From: Oegoconia quadripuncta | Taxonomy: Eukaryota; Arthropoda; Insecta; Lepidoptera; Autostichidae | DNA: 64,000 nucleotides | Direction of reading: 5' to 3' | Assembly: GCA_949316235.1 (NCBI GenBank) | Contig: OX438741.1 | Coordinates: 19,965,124-20,029,123, forward strand | In this document: positions 52,740 through 63,123 of the stretch, piece after piece | Layout: every line of letters starts with the position of its first letter | Numbering within the stretch: the stretch's first letter is position 1 | The notes under the pieces: model-generated | Database searches by the model: none | What the model saw: the letters and a program-made list of their open reading frames with translations, nothing else | Told to the model about the DNA's origin: nothing | Made by a program: the position numbers and the translations under genes

Positions 52740-53075
52740 ATTTTGTTATGTAATTAGCGCTTTAGTTTCCGGCACAAGAAAGATTTGAACGAAACCGCTC
52801 GGGTGTCATAAAAAGCGACTGAGACACATCTATATGGACTTGCACGTTTCAATGGCGATGGGCTTACAGTATCAAAGTCAGTACTGTAGGCCACCGACAT
52901 GGCTTAACGCTTTAAATTGAAAACAACCGGGACCGACTATTTAACCTGCCCTCCGAAGCACGGTAACATCTCGTATTGAAATACCACTAGTGGTCACCCA
53001 TCCAAGAACTGATCGCGCCAGACATTGCTTAACTTCGCTAATCGAAAACGAATAGCAAATGGGACTGCGCCACAA
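52740..53075 (-). mobile_element. 5S-rRNA-type SINE
   Basis: On the minus strand: GCGAAGTTAAGCAATGTCTG (5S A box region) and TTGGATGGGTGACCACTAG (C box region), spaced as in 5S rRNA. The 5' part before it (TGGCGCAGTCCCATTTGC) and the 3' body (CGTGCTTCGGAGGGCAGG) are not 5S. Lacking a complete 5S, it is a Pol III-type retroelement and not a 5S gene. Confidence 0.7.
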
Positions 53076-53092
53076 GGGTTTCGTATTTTACA

Positions 53093-53387
53093 TCATCATC
53101 CTCAGCCCGTAAACATCCCACTGCAGGGATATAGGCATTCCCTCGTATAATAATGAGGGAGTTTGGGCCATAGTCCACCACGCTGGCCCAAAGCGGGTTG
53201 GGGACTTCACATGCCTTTGAATTTTATTTCTTAGGCATGCAGGTTTCCTTCACCTTAAAGAGCAGTCGGCTAAATGTACATAAGTAATTAAGATAAATTT
53301 AAAAACTCATCGGTACATGGCCTGCCTGGGAATCGAACCCGGACCTCCCAAATGGGAGACCGCGTCTTAACCGCTGTGCCACCGACG
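53093..53387 (-). mobile_element. SINE-3 copy, complete
   Basis: Minus strand: head GGTGGCACAGCGGTTAAGAC, B box GGGTTCGATTCCC, CCATGTACCGATGAG, body and end GGGATGTTTACGGGCTGA. The reference copy for the family. Confidence 0.85.
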
Positions 53388-53744
53388 CTCCGGTATTTCA
53401 CGTACAAACGTTAAATTTTTGTCTTGAACCCCAAAATTAATTTACCTATATGTCATAGGTCCAACGTATAGGATCGCAACTCGCAACTCTTAAATTAAGT
53501 ACTGATACAGTCGCATTTTGAGCCATTATTATAATATATTTATCCTTTTTTTCTCGATATTTTCTTAAAGTAGGTATTCTATTTATACAACTTTAAATAT
53601 GGATATCAAGTCATGACTATTCATCATTAATACCTATGTATTATGTAGGTATATTATATATTGTATATGTATGTACTTGAGTTTATGTATGTAAGTATAA
53701 TAAACAATAATTATACAATTTATAATAAAAAAAAACACATAAAA
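53388..53744. other. No gene seen
   Basis: A+T-rich; unassigned. Confidence 0.35.
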
Positions 53745-54115
53745 AATTTGCCCCAAGTCTCTGGTTGGTGGAATGATACCCAGAAGGCTGGCCGCGTTGC
53801 CTCGCTGTATAGCAAGGCTGATTCTTTGACCAAAGTATTGGCCAGCCCTCGGATCTAATTATGTATATTGCATAAGTATATATTTATTTCGTGTGTATTT
53901 ATTGTAGTATAAATTAAGTTAAGTTCAGTTCTAGACAATACTCTCAATTTTCCCTAAACTGTTGATTTGCTTTGTGTACGCCCATTCAATCTGTCTACAC
54001 AAAGCAAATCAACATTCACAGTTTAGGGAAACTTTTTGTACTTATAATTTAGGTAGAATAACTTTGTAAATTTTATAAAGTACCTACAATAAAGCGTTTA
54101 CAAACAAACAAACAA
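53745..54115 (+). mobile_element. LINE 3' end with an internal fold-back
   Basis: A frame reads NDTQKAGRVASLYSKADSLT to a stop at 53,858, possibly an ORF2 C-terminus. The 3' part ends ACAATAAAGCGTTTACAAAC with (CAAA)n. The palindrome at 53,949 lies in the 3' UTR. Family not identified. Confidence 0.4.
53949..54031. repeat. Imperfect 30-bp inverted repeat
   Basis: TTTCCCTAAACTG + TTGATTTGCTTTGTGTA (53,949-53,978) against the complement at 53,996-54,031, which has 6 extra bases (ATTCAC) in the middle. Spacer 17 bp. Confidence 0.85.
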
Positions 54116-54319
54116 ATACGTTTTAATATGAGATGGGATATCACAAACCAACATCCTATGGCTATGACACTCTTCAAATCACGATATCGTACGTGCTATG
54201 AAGCCAAAAAAGATTTTGTTATGCCCGTCCTAAATGGAGTACCTACGCGTCACGCTTATCGATTTCATTACCTACTACTCTATTTGGGGCGCTTTTTTGC
54301 TTTTATAAATACTCGAATT

Positions 54320-54383
54320 TACAATTTTAAGTGTACCCTGTGTACCTACAAAATAAAGCATTTTTTGATTTTGATTTTGATTA
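54320..54383 (+). mobile_element. LINE-A 3' tail
   Basis: TTTTAAGTGTACCCTGTGTA, CAAAATAAAGCATTTTTTGA and three TTTTGAT repeats. A motif-free 97-codon frame (54,128-54,421) ends in it. Confidence 0.6.
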
Positions 54384-54671
54384 TACACAACGGGTTAGCA
54401 CTTGACGTCAATCACACCTGATGTTAAGTAAAGATGAGGCCGAAGGTGGAAGCGTACTGACCCGCAAACCCCATCCTATATAGGGGACTGGCCATCTTAT
54501 CTCAAACAACCGGTAGACTTAGATAAGATGGTGGTAGCAAGCCAGGCGGATATTTTAAAATGTCCTACCAGCAACCAATCCGATTACTAAACATGTACCC
54601 CGCTGGGGATCGAACTCGTGACCACCGATTCGTAAACCCTATGTTGTTTACATTGAGCCACGGAAGCGGTT
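54384..54671 (-). mobile_element. SINE-1 copy, internally deleted
   Basis: Head (GCTTCCGTGGCTCAATG on the minus strand) and tail are present. About 40 bp around CAATGCTATTAACATTG are missing. Confidence 0.8.
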
Positions 54672-54715
54672 AGAGTTAGAGTTAGTTATATTAGGAAATA
54701 GAAACAGAAAGTGTG

Positions 54716-55205
54716 TGCGGCAGTATCAGAAATGGGTCATACCTCAGTGTGGCACATCACTCAAAGAACGAAACACTGGCTTTCAGTTACCAAAAATTAG
54801 ATGTACCTTTTAGTAGACTTAGTAAAGTTAGTAAGTCATTCAGAGGTGAATGTGTGCGCTTCTACAACACGGTTCCCATGGATATACAAAATCTTCCGCT
54901 TAATAAATTTAAACATATTATAAAACAAAAATTATATAAAAAGGGATATTACAAAATTTCAGACTATATTAATGATAGTAATTCATGGGATTAAACGGCT
55001 CCTCTAGAAGACGATCTATAAAAATTGTTGTAACCTTTCTAGATTGTAAATGACTGATTGAAAAAAGACAAACCCTCTGAGTTTCTCGCTAGCTCTTCTC
55101 AGTAGTGGTCGCGTTCTGAGTTAGTGATAGTTTAAAAAACAAGTGACGTGCATAAGTGCATATTGTATTGCCTACATGAATAAATGATTTTCATTTCAAT
55201 TAATT
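54716..55205 (+). pseudogene. LINE 3' end (CR1-like)
   Basis: The frame 54,713-54,994 reads a clean ORF2 C-terminus: FRGECVRFYNTVPMDIQNLP, NKFKHIIKQKLYKKGYYKIS, DYINDSNSWD. The 3' UTR ends AATAAATGATTTTCATTTC. Related to LINE-A but with a different UTR, so a separate subfamily. Only the last 90 or so residues are present. Confidence 0.75.
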
Positions 55206-55529
55206 TCATTTCACCCCTACAAATGTGAGTACATAAAAGTACGCGCATATTTGTGGTCATTCGTGACTGAATAAGTAGTATCCAAGAGTGGAAAGGATTA
55301 CAATACCGCAATGAAACCACGGCGCTGATTTACTGTCCTATACCACAGATTACTAATAAGTTACTAAAGTAACCTATACGTTCAGAAAAGCGGCCACAAT
55401 AGTAGATTTTACATTACGGTCACTTAGCAACATTTTATATATTAACTGTAGTACCCAATGTAAATATAATAGCCAACACAGTAAATAATTAAATAAATGA
55501 CAATTAATAATATAAACTGAATCAGATAC
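55206..55529. other. No gene; LINE-C sliver
   Basis: CACAGATTACTAATAAGTTACTAAAGTAA at 55,344-55,372 repeats the end of the LINE-C ORF (51,776-51,804). Confidence 0.45.
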
Positions 55530-55750
55530 GAACTCGTGGATCGTTAATACGCAGTTTCCCAATTTGGGAGGTCCTGCTTCGATTCCCAGGCCATGTACCA
55601 ATGAGTTATTAAATTTAATTTAATTACTTATGTACATTTACCCGACTGCTCTTACACCGTGAAGGAAAACATCGTAAGGAAACCTGTTAGCCTGATAAAT
55701 AAAAATTCTAACGTATGTGAGGGAAAATACGCATTGGGCCAGCGTGGTGA
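55530..55750 (+). mobile_element. SINE-3 copy, 3'-truncated
   Basis: Partial head (CAATTTGGGAGGTCCTGCTT), B box CTTCGATTCCC, and body to GGGCCAGCGTGGTGATG, where another element begins. Confidence 0.75.
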
Positions 55751-55912
55751 TGCCGCTTATGCGTTCCCAGGTCCTCCCTACTGCCAAAGAACGTCGCCGC
55801 GGGGTTTTAGTGGGTATCCCTCCCGACAGGGAGGCGAGTCCCACATAACCGTCTCGCCGTCCCCCAGGCGAGCGGTACGCGTATTGCGTTTCCCCGCGAA
55901 AAAAAAAACGGT
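55751..55912 (+). mobile_element. GC-rich LINE 3' end with A tail
   Basis: TTTTAGTGGGTATCCCTCCC, GGAGGCGAGTCCCACATAAC and GTTTCCCCGCG followed by 10 As. I infer a LINE 3' end because it ends in a poly(A) run and truncates a SINE. Overlapping frames on both strands (55,638-55,975) are fortuitous. Confidence 0.5.
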
Positions 55913-56284
55913 AAGATAGACACGGTAAGTCACACACTTACAGGAAGCAGAAGGAGGTCGTGCTATGGTTGACATGTTTGTACCTCCAGAAGATACTCTC
56001 TTAGTTTAACGTTGAGAGTGCATTTAGTTTTAGTATCTCGTATCTGTGGTGGTAAGTTATCGCAGCATTTGATTGACAAGTACCTGAAACTACCTTGGAA
56101 TGCTGCAGTTCCCTGTGCAAGGCTCATTAACAAATGTATGCTGAAACTTGTCTTTCCACTACAAGAAAAGATAGGCTGATAAAAAAAAACACTATAAACA
56201 CTGTTTATCTCTATAAACAAAGTTTTCTTTTTTGATGAGCCCATCTTGAAGTCAGCCCATCAGGAAGTGCTGATGTAACAAAAA
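55913..56284. other. No gene seen
   Basis: A 93-codon minus frame (55,963-56,244) includes RYLSIKCCDNLPPQIRDTKT, which could be another LINE C-terminus (NLP..IR block); weak. Confidence 0.35.
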
Positions 56285-56420
56285 ACAGCCATGCTTAAAT
56301 GGGATTGGGCCAGCCACGTCAGCCGCAGGCCACTGGAGATATAGGCACACATCACGCCCTAGATGCCTTAGAAGGCAGGCGTCGTCGGTGAGTCGATTTC
56401 AGTGCGATTCAACAGGAATG
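56285..56420 (+). pseudogene. LINE ORF2 C-terminal fragment
   Basis: Reads LKWDWASHVSRRPLEI, then stops. The KW.WAGHV.R block is common in LINE-D-like C-termini. Confidence 0.5.
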
Positions 56421-56929
56421 ATGGGAAACCATCAAGAATAGAAATGAACAGAGTTTCTTCATATTAATGTCTTACTAAGGACGTCCACTGATTCGGATGG
56501 ACAGGAATTTCGGGTACCAATTTTAGCTATCCTGACCAAAGAAGCCTGAAAATGCATGTAATAAAATATCTTTATATTAAACCATTGTATTTAACAGGTA
56601 ACATTACAGAAACCTTAACATCAGAGATAACCAACCGAGAGAAGATAAATTACCCTTTTTAATTACTCCAACAAAGTTATTCTACCTTTCGTTCCAGGAA
56701 TAATAGAATAATTAACGTTCCACAACAATGACGGATTCAAAACATAAAGACGGAGTAATCTTAACACAAATTTGTAGAAAATAACAATTTTATTTTGTGA
56801 GCTGCGAATAATAATTTTGAAATATGCTTTCGTTTGCGTCTTCGCCTATTAAACTTCTTCTTTCAAATACCCCGGTACATATAAAGCATAGTCCACGATT
56901 CTCTTTCTCGATTACTTGATGCGATGGTT
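56421..56929. other. No gene seen
   Basis: Unassigned A+T-rich sequence. Confidence 0.35.
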
Positions 56930-57062
56930 CATCATCATACCAGCCACGGGGCGTCCACAGGACAACATAGGTATCTCTCATAGATATGCAGGGCGACCGG
57001 TTACAGGCGGACCTTGTGAGGGGACGTATATACTCACATTGTGCATGCCGGTGCGTGGTCTC
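56930..57062 (-). repeat. LINE 3'-end-like repeat
   Basis: CATCATCATACCAGCCACGG and CCACAGGACAACATAGGTAT, related to 4,225-4,352. Confidence 0.5.
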
Positions 57063-58000
57063 CATTCTAGAACATTAATGCCCCAACGGCCATCAATTCT
57101 TCAACATGTAGACCCTTCAACTTACTAATCTACTAAGTTGATGAGTTTGTTCTCCTAAATAAAATAAATAAGGATTTCTTCATTCCTGATTGGATTTCGT
57201 AGTGAACATCGATCTCTCTATGACCCGTAGTGTAACCTTGAGCTTTATGAGGCCCATAGAGACCACCTTTCAGTGCTATACGTCATCACTCATCACTGAT
57301 AGTACAGTTTAACTCGAGACTTTTTACCGAGACGGCATAACATCAGTGTACTGAGAATAATTTTGAATTTTGTGTTTTTTGAAAATTAAAGAAATCCCAG
57401 AGATTATCAAGTCATCTAAGCAAGCAACTTGAGAACGGTAATTATGTGTGAGAATTATGTGATAAATCTATAGATACCTAATAATTTGGTGAAGTTGGTG
57501 CCAAATTCTTAATCATTAAATATTTTAATCTAATATAATTACCGCTCGATGCTGGTAGTGAATGCGTCGAAATTGTCTTTCTGACTTGAAAACCTTGCAA
57601 TTTCGTGGATTCACCATGGTCAAAGGAAAACCGTTTCCAAATGGGTTCAGACTTTTTGGCGCATCAAAACAGAAGCTTCAAACTTATTACACCTCTCTAT
57701 GCGCAGTAGATTATAAAATACGTTCTACACATAAAATAATATTCTTTAACAAATTTTTGAAGACCGAAACGCGGTCACGCTAATGCGGTCAGTCTGTGGC
57801 ATTGTGGATAAAATATGAAAACATTGTGAAGTTCTGCAGGAGGGTTGGATGATAGTCATGGTGGCCAGACTGAACACAAGGGAATTGGAAAGGGAATTGA
57901 ATGGAATAGTCCTGGGGATCTATCGCCTACTACCTAGCGATACCAATACACTGCGGACAGTGGACAAGGACGGATTCTTGTCATTCTGTTAAGATATGAC
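57063..58000. other. No gene seen
   Basis: Two short frames (57,562-57,783 and neighbours) have no motif. Confidence 0.4.
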
Positions 58001-58292
58001 AATAGTCGGTGGCTCAGTGGAGAAGACACAGTCTCCCAATTTGGGAGGTCCAGGTTCGATCCCCAGGCCAGCCATGTTTTTAAAATTAATTTAATTACTT
58101 ATGTTCATTTATCCGACTGCTCTTAAACTGTGAAGAATCGTGCCTGAGAAATAAAAAAAAAAATCGAAGGCATGTGAAGTCCCCAACCCGCACTGGGCCA
58201 GCGTGGCGGACTATGGCCCATGCTCCCTCAATATGAGGGAAGGTCTATATCCTTGCAGTGGGATGTTTACGGACTGATGATGATGACAAGGA
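58001..58292 (+). mobile_element. SINE-3 copy
   Basis: Head GTCGGTGGCTCAGTGGAGAA, B box GGTTCGATCCCC, body GGCATGTGAAGTCCCCAACC, and end GATGTTTACGGACTGATGAT. Confidence 0.85.
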
Positions 58293-59459
58293 TGGACAGT
58301 GCATTGACGCATAAACGTTTACAAGCCCCAAAGCAATTGTGTTAGGCGGTCTAACTGCTGGACAGATCATCCGTCTGACGCCAAGTCAATAGTGGCATTA
58401 TAGGCGTGCTGCGGCGTACATGTGTCGGGACACGCATGGCAGAATATAAAAAAAAAATAAACAACCGGAATGTGTTGCTGTAGCTGTGGGAGTGTCAACT
58501 CGTTTAGCTACCCAACCTATCTATTCTACAAAACTGTCCTCTATGTCATGTGCCAGTAACTATCAACTGTTTTCTTTGTTGTGAACACCAGCTTTTGCTG
58601 GGGACTAAATTACCGGAGTGCACTTTGCGGCGATCTGACTTTGTCTTGTAACTGGAACAGATAATGTCACAGTGTAATAAACAGAATTAAAGGCTACTTT
58701 AATTTGTGTTCCGTACAAAATCATATTCGGGAAAACTTGTCGCGCTCCCGGCCTTCATCACACCGGCAGCAACGTCACGATGGTGGTGAGTTATGGGTTA
58801 ATAATTACGCCGAGATCACTTAATGTTTTTATTGGTTATGAATAGTAATTTAATAGTACTGAATAAAAACCCATAAGGATTTAGGAGGAATAAAAACTGG
58901 AACTTGGTGAAAACACTGCACTGCTGTGAACCGCCTGACGAATGTGTCAGAACTCAGAAAACAATGGTCAGAATTTGAATTAAAATCTTTGAAATGATGA
59001 CATAAAAAAGGACCTGAAAGGAGGCGAGCGAAGAAAAAAGGCAGCATGACATCAACGGAGGTGGCACCGTTACAAACTTAACACTTATGGACTCACCCAT
59101 AGAAATATAACTACACACTTTCCCATGGCAGTCGGGAAAAAAACAAACCCATTCTGGATTCACTGGCAGTTCATTAAACTGTGACCTTTCTGAAACTCCA
59201 TTTACGTGTCTCTGCTTTCGGAATATTCGTGTTGAAATGCTTTGTTATAACTTGTTAACGAACTCTAGCAGTTCAGCTTAGCTTAGGTATTATTAGTGCT
59301 CGGTGTGATCCTGCAATCATAGGAAGATTATTTATTATTATGGAAAAGGAACGTATATACAGAGTGTAAATTTAAGCGCCGTGTGATTTTTGGCATGTCA
59401 AAAGAACGAAAAACATACAGCCAACCCGTTTCTTCCCGTGACTGTCGAAAAAGGAACTG
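58293..59459. other. No gene seen
   Basis: Unassigned; overlapping motif-free minus frames at 58,850-59,163. Confidence 0.4.
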
Positions 59460-59690
59460 TCCACGAAAAAACATCTAGACTTGGACGTTTCAACGACGAT
59501 GGGTTCACCCTTTGTCACGTGTGCATTTCTGTATATTTGGAAGGGTGGAACGTGGATGTTGTTTCTAGTATTAAACTGTAATATTTGGATCACCAAATGC
59601 GTGTTTGCGATATCTCAGACTACTTCATTTCGGATAACGGTCATGACAAATGTATGTATGTACTCGTATTAAGCAATAATACACATAGCG
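59460..59690. repeat. Dispersed repeat R-E
   Basis: TTTCAACGACGATGGGTTCA, CACGTGTGCATTTCTGTATA and GTGGAACGTGGATG parallel 62,605-62,680. Possibly part of a Helitron-type non-autonomous element. Confidence 0.4.
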
Positions 59691-60434
59691 TTAGGTGCTA
59701 CTTCGGTACATTTTATTAAACTCCTAAGTTGTAAAATTCTAAATTCAAAAAATGCTTTATTTTGTAGGTAGGTACACAGGGTGCACTTAAAATAGTCAGA
59801 TTTTACATTTTTTAAGCTACTGCTTGTTCAAAAGGCAATATTCCCCTGAGAAGACCAAGCAATAAACTCGAGAAGTTGCTCATTTTTAAAAAGAGGTTTT
59901 TATATTATTTCAATATTTCATTATTAATTGTGAAATAGCCTGGCATGCAAACGAGCTGGTTGCGTCCATGGTTGATTATCATCCAATTAGTCCGATATTT
60001 TATAATATGCTTTCTTAACAACTTTCTATTTTAAAGAATCTTTAAATTTGTTGAAAGGAAGATTTTATACATCAGTGGGAACCTTATTGAAAAAATGTAG
60101 GTATACACAGCCCTTTGAATGAATTATTGATTTTGCGGAGTCTGCTTACGTGACCTGCAATTTTATCTTTATTTCTTGTAATGACAGCATGTTTATCACT
60201 ATTTTTCTTAATGATGCTATATTTTTTTGACATAATATATTACATTTTCAAAAATGTACTGAGACGAAAAGGTTAGAATATTATACTCTATAAACGTATC
60301 TGCAAGTGACACTGGAGGTCTCAATTCATAAATTGGGCGAGTTGAGCCTCTTCGCCAATTTATGGAAATGAAGACCCCATTGTAGTTTGTTGTCCAAAGT
60401 AATGCCCAAAATACAGTAGAATCAATAAGGTATA

Positions 60435-61475
60435 CAGGGCGTCCCACGGCTATGCCACATGGAGGGAAAGTACCTTGAATTTTGTAGATGGAACATTTTA
60501 CTGAAAGAAGACATTATTTTAATTTAAAAAACAATTTAAACTGCATTCATAGATTTTTAAATAAGTACATGGTTGAACCGGGAATCGAACCCTTTATTTA
60601 TAAAAAAAAAATTACCATGTAACTTTATCATACCGATCGAAAGGCTTCATCATAAGGATAATTTTTTGCTAAATAACATAGTGTCAGAAATAAAAGGAAG
60701 ACCATGAATTTTAACATTTTTAATACAAAATTAATCAAATTTATCAAATGCTCAAAATGAGTCCCATCCTGTTCAATACAAAGTCGCACTCTTTTGATTA
60801 TTTCGCTCCCTGTCGATTTTTTGATCATGTTGTGGTGGATATTTAGAATAATACGTCGAAGTTCAGTTTGTAGCTCGTGGACACTTTGACACTGGTTCTT
60901 GTAAAGTAAATTTTTTACATAACCCCATAAAAAAAATCTAACGGGGTTAGATCTGGGGATCTCGGCGGCCATTTTTTCGTCCATTTGTCCCGATCCAGGA
61001 AAGAAAATGTTCATTGAGATAGTCCTACTTACTAATTACGTATCTCTTTATCATTTTATCATGAACTTAAATTATAATAGGGAAATGATGCATACTTCTC
61101 GAGTGGGTAATTAGTATTAGTAATGATAATGTCAGTTGTATGTCCTTACGGCAATGTCAGCTTTTCATTTTTCTGAACAAAATTGAACATCTAATGTTAA
61201 AATTCATGGTCTTCCTTTTATTTCTGACAATATGTTATTTAGCAAAAAATAATCCTTATGATGAAGCCTTTCGATCGGTATGATAAAGTTACATGGTAAT
61301 TTTTTTTTATAAATAAATGGTTCGATTCCCGGTTCAACCATGTACTTATTTAAAAATCTATGAATGCAGTTTAAATTGTTTTTTAAATTAAAATAATGTC
61401 TTCTTTCAGTAAAATGTTCCATCTACAAAATTCAAGGTACTTTCCCTCCATGTGGCATAGCCGTGGGACGCCCTG
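60435..61475 (-). mobile_element. Tc1/mariner-like element, TIRs about 280 bp
   Basis: 1,041 bp bounded by CAGGGCGTCCCACGGCTATG / CATAGCCGTGGGACGCCCTG with TA on each side (60,433-60,434 and 61,476-61,477). The inverted arms (60,435-60,718 and 61,195-61,475) are nearly identical, implying recent activity or selection for symmetry. Each arm contains a B-box-like GGTTCGATTCCCGG. The interior holds part of a transposase. Inserted in a LINE. Confidence 0.85.
60628..61014 (-). pseudogene. Tc1/mariner-like transposase, C-terminal part
   Basis: The minus frame includes IPRSNPVRFFLWGYVKNLLY, QSVHELQTELRRII and VRLCIEQDGTHFEHLI. The P..FFLWGY.K block follows the last catalytic residue region in Tc1/mariner-type transposases, and HFEHL is a typical C-terminus. 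The catalytic core (first two Asp) is deleted, so it is non-functional. The frame then reads into the right arm. Confidence 0.7.
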
Positions 61476-61615
61476 TAGAGTGACATTTTTTATAATTATT
61501 GTCATGGACACCTCCCTGACATTAGGCAGTACAAATTTAAAACAATTAGTTTTTTTCTCATTAAGTAACAAGTTATTTGCCGTAAACTATTCTACTATTT
61601 GAGAAATAGCGTTGT

Positions 61616-61963
61616 TCACATCGTCATTACTTTAAACAAAATGGAGGTATCGTCAGCAAACAATACTATTTCATGTTTATTATTTACGAGGTTTGGCAAA
61701 TCATTTATGTAAACCAAAAACAAAAATGGTCCGAGAATGGAGCCTTGTGGGACGCCCATACAGACTGTCGACCCTGACGATATATTGCCACTGATATCAA
61801 TCCTCTGAACTCGGTTCGTCAAATAAGAATTCAGACGTAAATTCCCGATTAAAATGTCATGATGAACATAATCAAAGGCCTTGGACAAGTCGCAGAAAAA
61901 GTATTGCATCTCGCGCGTCCTCCCAAGCCTCAAAAATATGCTGTAAGCGCTCGACACCTGCAA
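61616..61963 (-). pseudogene. LINE reverse transcriptase fragment
   Basis: Reads FFCDLSKAFDYVHHDILIGN (first catalytic Asp region), GVPQGSILGPFLFLVYINDL and LFADDTSILFK (catalytic FADD). These are canonical LINE reverse-transcriptase motifs in the correct order and spacing. The open stretch is 115 codons. Followed on the minus strand by the ORF2 pieces beyond the transposon. Confidence 0.9.
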
Positions 61964-61965
61964 AT

Positions 61966-62599
61966 ATGTTTCGTAAGTTTATTTTTTCACATCATAGAAG
62001 AATTTCTCCGTAGCTAATTTGTGGGTAACAAATATACAGAGTGAAACTAAATGAAACCGTTAATAAACCTAACACGTTTATGGTTTATTAAAATAGCTTA
62101 AAATAGTCCATTTCCTTCACAATTTTCTGAAGATTACCCTATTTTATTTTTATAATTCACTTTAGTGGAGAACATGTATGTAGGTAAGTATACTTTATTT
62201 GCAATAGGTACTTAAGTAATTATGGGTAAAAGATTTTTTTTTAATATTTCACAATTTTACAGTCGTTATAAGTAAGCATCACCATACCATTCAGCTTTAT
62301 AACACTAACAACTACAAGTGAAATAGCTGTGACACAGAACACATTGTGTGACACACAACACACATACAGACATGGCGAAATTATAATAAATAGCGAAAAG
62401 TTGACCGCGGTCCACCGGTCGACAGCAAATGCAATTTACTTAGCCCGCGAGAGTCAAAATCAATGAAATAAAAAGAACGCTGCGTAATCCGCAGACGCCT
62501 CGGTCACAGTGTAATATATTTTGTTAAATCGTGTGGCCGAAATCACGTAAAAAGAATATTACCCACCCATCTCTTCTCGTGAGTAAATATTTATTGGCT
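61966..62599. other. No gene seen
   Basis: Unassigned; a modestly GC-rich patch at 62,400-62,500. Confidence 0.4.
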
Positions 62600-62911
62600 T
62601 GCATGTTTTTACGGCGATTGACTCGCCTCCTGCCACGTGTGCGATTCTGTATTTAAAAGGTGAATCGTGGTTTCACGCATTAACTTTTAATGTTAGCATC
62701 ATTCATTACATCAAATTAAGTCCGCGTGGAAGATCTCATCAAAATCGGTTCAGCAAAAAATTTGCCTATATGTTAATCCAGATTCTAATCTGTCTACAAA
62801 CCAAATTTCATCCAAATCCGTCCAGCCGTTTAGCTGTGAAGAGGTAACAAACATACATACATATGACGTATACACACACACAAACTTACGCATTTCTAAT
62901 ATTAGTTGGGA
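62600..62911 (-). mobile_element. Helitron-like remnant with 5' end
   Basis: The plus strand ends CTAATATTAGTTGGGA then T at 62,912; on the minus strand this is host A, then TCCCAACTAATATTAGAAAT, a typical insect Helitron 5' start. Internal blocks: AAATTTCATCCAAATCCGTC and ATACATACATATG. R-E lies at its far end. Confidence 0.5.
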
Positions 62912-62924
62912 TAGTATGTCTTCA

Positions 62925-63020
62925 GAGGGTTTATCGCACATGGTATTCCATACAAACTGTCAATTCCAAGTTTTTCGGTACGAATAGACCGATTCTAATG
63001 AAACTTTATAAGCATAAAGC
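62925..63020 (+). repeat. Dispersed repeat R-C
   Basis: GAGGGTTTATCGCACATGG and GACCGATTCTAATGAAACTT; see 17,270. Confidence 0.5.
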
Positions 63021-63123
63021 ATTTACATTTATTAATGAATACATTTTTTATGAAAATCCTTTATTTTTCCATTTCAATCCCTACCTTGCAGTCGACCGCA
63101 TAAAATTTGTTTTTGAACATATA

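Larger units (their letters stand above)
59743..61965 (-). mobile_element. LINE-A copy, split by a Tc1/mariner-like element
   Basis: Read on the minus strand: reverse transcriptase (61,963-61,616), interruption at 61,477-60,433, further ORF2 (frameshifted: INWRRGSTRPIYELRPPVSL at about 60,360), C-terminus (DVQNLPFNKF-like at about 60,060) and a 3' UTR ending at the TGCTTTATTTTGTAGGTAGG tail (59,750). About 1.2 kb of LINE remains; the 5' part is missing. Confidence 0.7.

Noticed and set aside
52985..53045. 5S rRNA gene
   Set aside because: Only the internal promoter region matches; both ends of 5S rRNA are missing.
55638..55975. Overlapping 86-99 codon frames on both strands
   Set aside because: They cover a GC-rich LINE 3' end with a poly(A) tail between SINE fragments; no frame has a motif.
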